DNA of 64,000 bases from Mycoplasmatota bacterium (GTDB lineage Bacteria > Bacillota_I > Bacilli_A > RF39 > UBA660): the NCBI GenBank assembly GCA_022774645.1, contig JALFKQ010000035.1:89277-153276 (forward strand), given 5' to 3'. The notes under the pieces were generated by a model. It made no database searches. It saw only the letters and a list, made by a program, of their open reading frames with translations, and had not been told where the DNA came from. Of the stretch, positions 62,475 through 64,000 are shown piece by piece. The position numbers were made by a program, and so were the translations under genes. The number at the start of each line of letters is the position of its first letter. The stretch's first letter is position 1.

Positions 62475-63866
62475 ATGAGCGAATTGTCTTACTCACTACA
62501 TTTAAGTAGTGATAAAAATAGAAAGCCATCATCAAAAAATATGGCAAAGAACAATACTTCTGGTTCTACCTCTCTATCTAATAATGCTATCCAAAATGCA
62601 AAGCAATTATCAAGAGTAGATAAACATAACTATCGTAAGTATGATAACAATAGCGAATTGATAGAAATAATCAAAGGTACTACTTCTCTTTATGAAGATG
62701 TTAAAAATCTCTATTTAGAAGAATTTGAAGAAGCAAGACTTGAATATAACAAAGAGCAAGAAAATAAAGGTAGAAATGATAGAAAGATTACTGATTACTT
62801 TAAAAAGATAAGTGATAATACTAAAAACGATCTTGCTTGTGAGATTATTATAGAACTTGGAGATAAAAAATACTGGGACACTAAAGATGATAAATTTAAA
62901 CATAAAATGACTAATGTCTTTAAAGAACAACTTAATGATTTACAAGAGTTAGTTCCTGATTTTAAAATAGCAAGTGCAATTATTCATTATGATGAAACAA
63001 GTCCACATCTTCATGTTGTAGGTGTACCAATAAAATATAAAAGCAAAAATGGTATGTCTAAACAAGTTGGTAAAGGCGATGTTTTCACTAGAGATAGTTT
63101 ACGTACTATTCAAGATAAAATGAGAACATTGTGTATTGCAAGTTTTAATAAAGAATATGGTCTTAATAATATCTTAAAGAAGAAAGAAAAAGGCAGAAAT
63201 AAAGACATAAATGTTAAAGATATGACTAACTACCAAGCAATGAAAGAAGAACTTAATAAGAACAAAGAAGCATTAGAAATTGCGAGTAAAAAATCTAGTG
63301 AACTTGATAAAACTACAAATGATATTAAAGATACTATCAATAATCTAAAAAAAGCACCAATAGTTAAAAATACCTACACTATTTCAGAGAGTGATAGAAA
63401 TAAGATTATAGACTATGTTGATAAAGTTCAGGATACTAACAAAGATTTTAAAAAGACTGAAATGTTATCAGTAACCTTAAATAATGTTGATACTGAATTA
63501 CAAGAAAATAGAGAAAAGATTAAAATACTGACTGAAAATAATAAAGCATTAACTCTTAAAGTTGATACTTTATCTAAAAATATTGATAATAAAAACAAAG
63601 AGATTAAAGAGTTAAAAAATGATAATAAACACCTACAAGAAATGGTCGATTATTTCAAAAATCTATTTAGAAGATTAGTAAAATTCATTAAAAATAAGAT
63701 GTTTGGTAAAGAAAAGGAACGAGAGGATTATTGGAAAGTATCTAAAGATATGTACGAACACGGAATATTTAGTGATGAAACTATTGAATCAATTAAAGAT
63801 GATTATGTTTGGAATAAAGAAAATGATAAACATAAAGATAAAGGTCGAGATGACTTTGAATTATAG
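62475..63866 (+). CDS. MobV/Pre-family relaxase (plasmid recombination enzyme-like)
   Basis: DKHNYRKYD (HNxR motif I); IHYDETSPHLHVVGVPI (HxDExxPHxH motif III); C-terminal coiled coil. Confidence 0.92.
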   Translation: MSELSYSLHLSSDKNRKPSSKNMAKNNTSGSTSLSNNAIQNAKQLSRVDKHNYRKYDNNSELIEIIKGTTSLYEDVKNLYLEEFEEARLEYNKEQENKGRNDRKITDYFKKISDNTKNDLACEIIIELGDKKYWDTKDDKFKHKMTNVFKEQLNDLQELVPDFKIASAIIHYDETSPHLHVVGVPIKYKSKNGMSKQVGKGDVFTRDSLRTIQDKMRTLCIASFNKEYGLNNILKKKEKGRNKDINVKDMTNYQAMKEELNKNKEALEIASKKSSELDKTTNDIKDTINNLKKAPIVKNTYTISESDRNKIIDYVDKVQDTNKDFKKTEMLSVTLNNVDTELQENREKIKILTENNKALTLKVDTLSKNIDNKNKEIKELKNDNKHLQEMVDYFKNLFRRLVKFIKNKMFGKEKEREDYWKVSKDMYEHGIFSDETIESIKDDYVWNKENDKHKDKGRDDFEL

Positions 63867-64000
63867 TTTTTAAGAGGATGTTTTATAAGTGATGAATTAC
63901 TTTATAAGTAGTTCTCTTTTTTTGCTCTTAAACACTATTAAAATGCCTTAAAAAGTAGTATAATTAGATTATAAAAGTGATACACAAATAGTAATTTGTA

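Overview
Low-GC Bacillota-type chromosome window (standard code: TGA is used as stop, e.g. dnaX and rsmI). It starts at the replication origin and runs dnaA-dnaN-comK-like-recF-gyrB-gyrA, an approx. 0.6 kb parS/Noc-site region, SRP RNA, tadA-dnaX-ebfC-recR-(bofA-like)-holB-ricT-trmN6-rsmI-pth-mfd-spoVT-tatD-3D protein-ksgA-yabG-veg-spoVG-yabP-yabQ-divIC-tilS-ftsH-tsaB-rimI-tsaD. After that come envelope, transport and nucleotide-salvage genes, tRNA-Cys, tRNA-Gly, and the left part of a mobilizable element (large serine recombinase plus MobV-type relaxase) that runs off the right edge. Sporulation markers (SpoVT, YabG, YabP, YabQ, BofA-like) point to a spore-forming ancestry. The most interesting items are: (i) a ComK homolog between dnaN and recF, lacking the usual C-terminal tail, with three TTCGACA repeats at exact 10-bp spacing in its promoter; (ii) four ParB parS palindromes plus a perfect Noc-type palindrome between gyrA and the SRP RNA; (iii) a candidate leader-peptide/U-rich attenuator in front of the uracil permease-upp operon; (iv) an uncharacterised exported system with a perfect consensus promoter (TM protein, Cys-rich pseudopilin-like protein, thioredoxin-like protein); (v) a divergent RNB ribonuclease lacking one metal-binding Asp; (vi) a structured candidate oriT in the mobile element. 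All family assignments come from reading motifs and gene order by eye; no searches were run.
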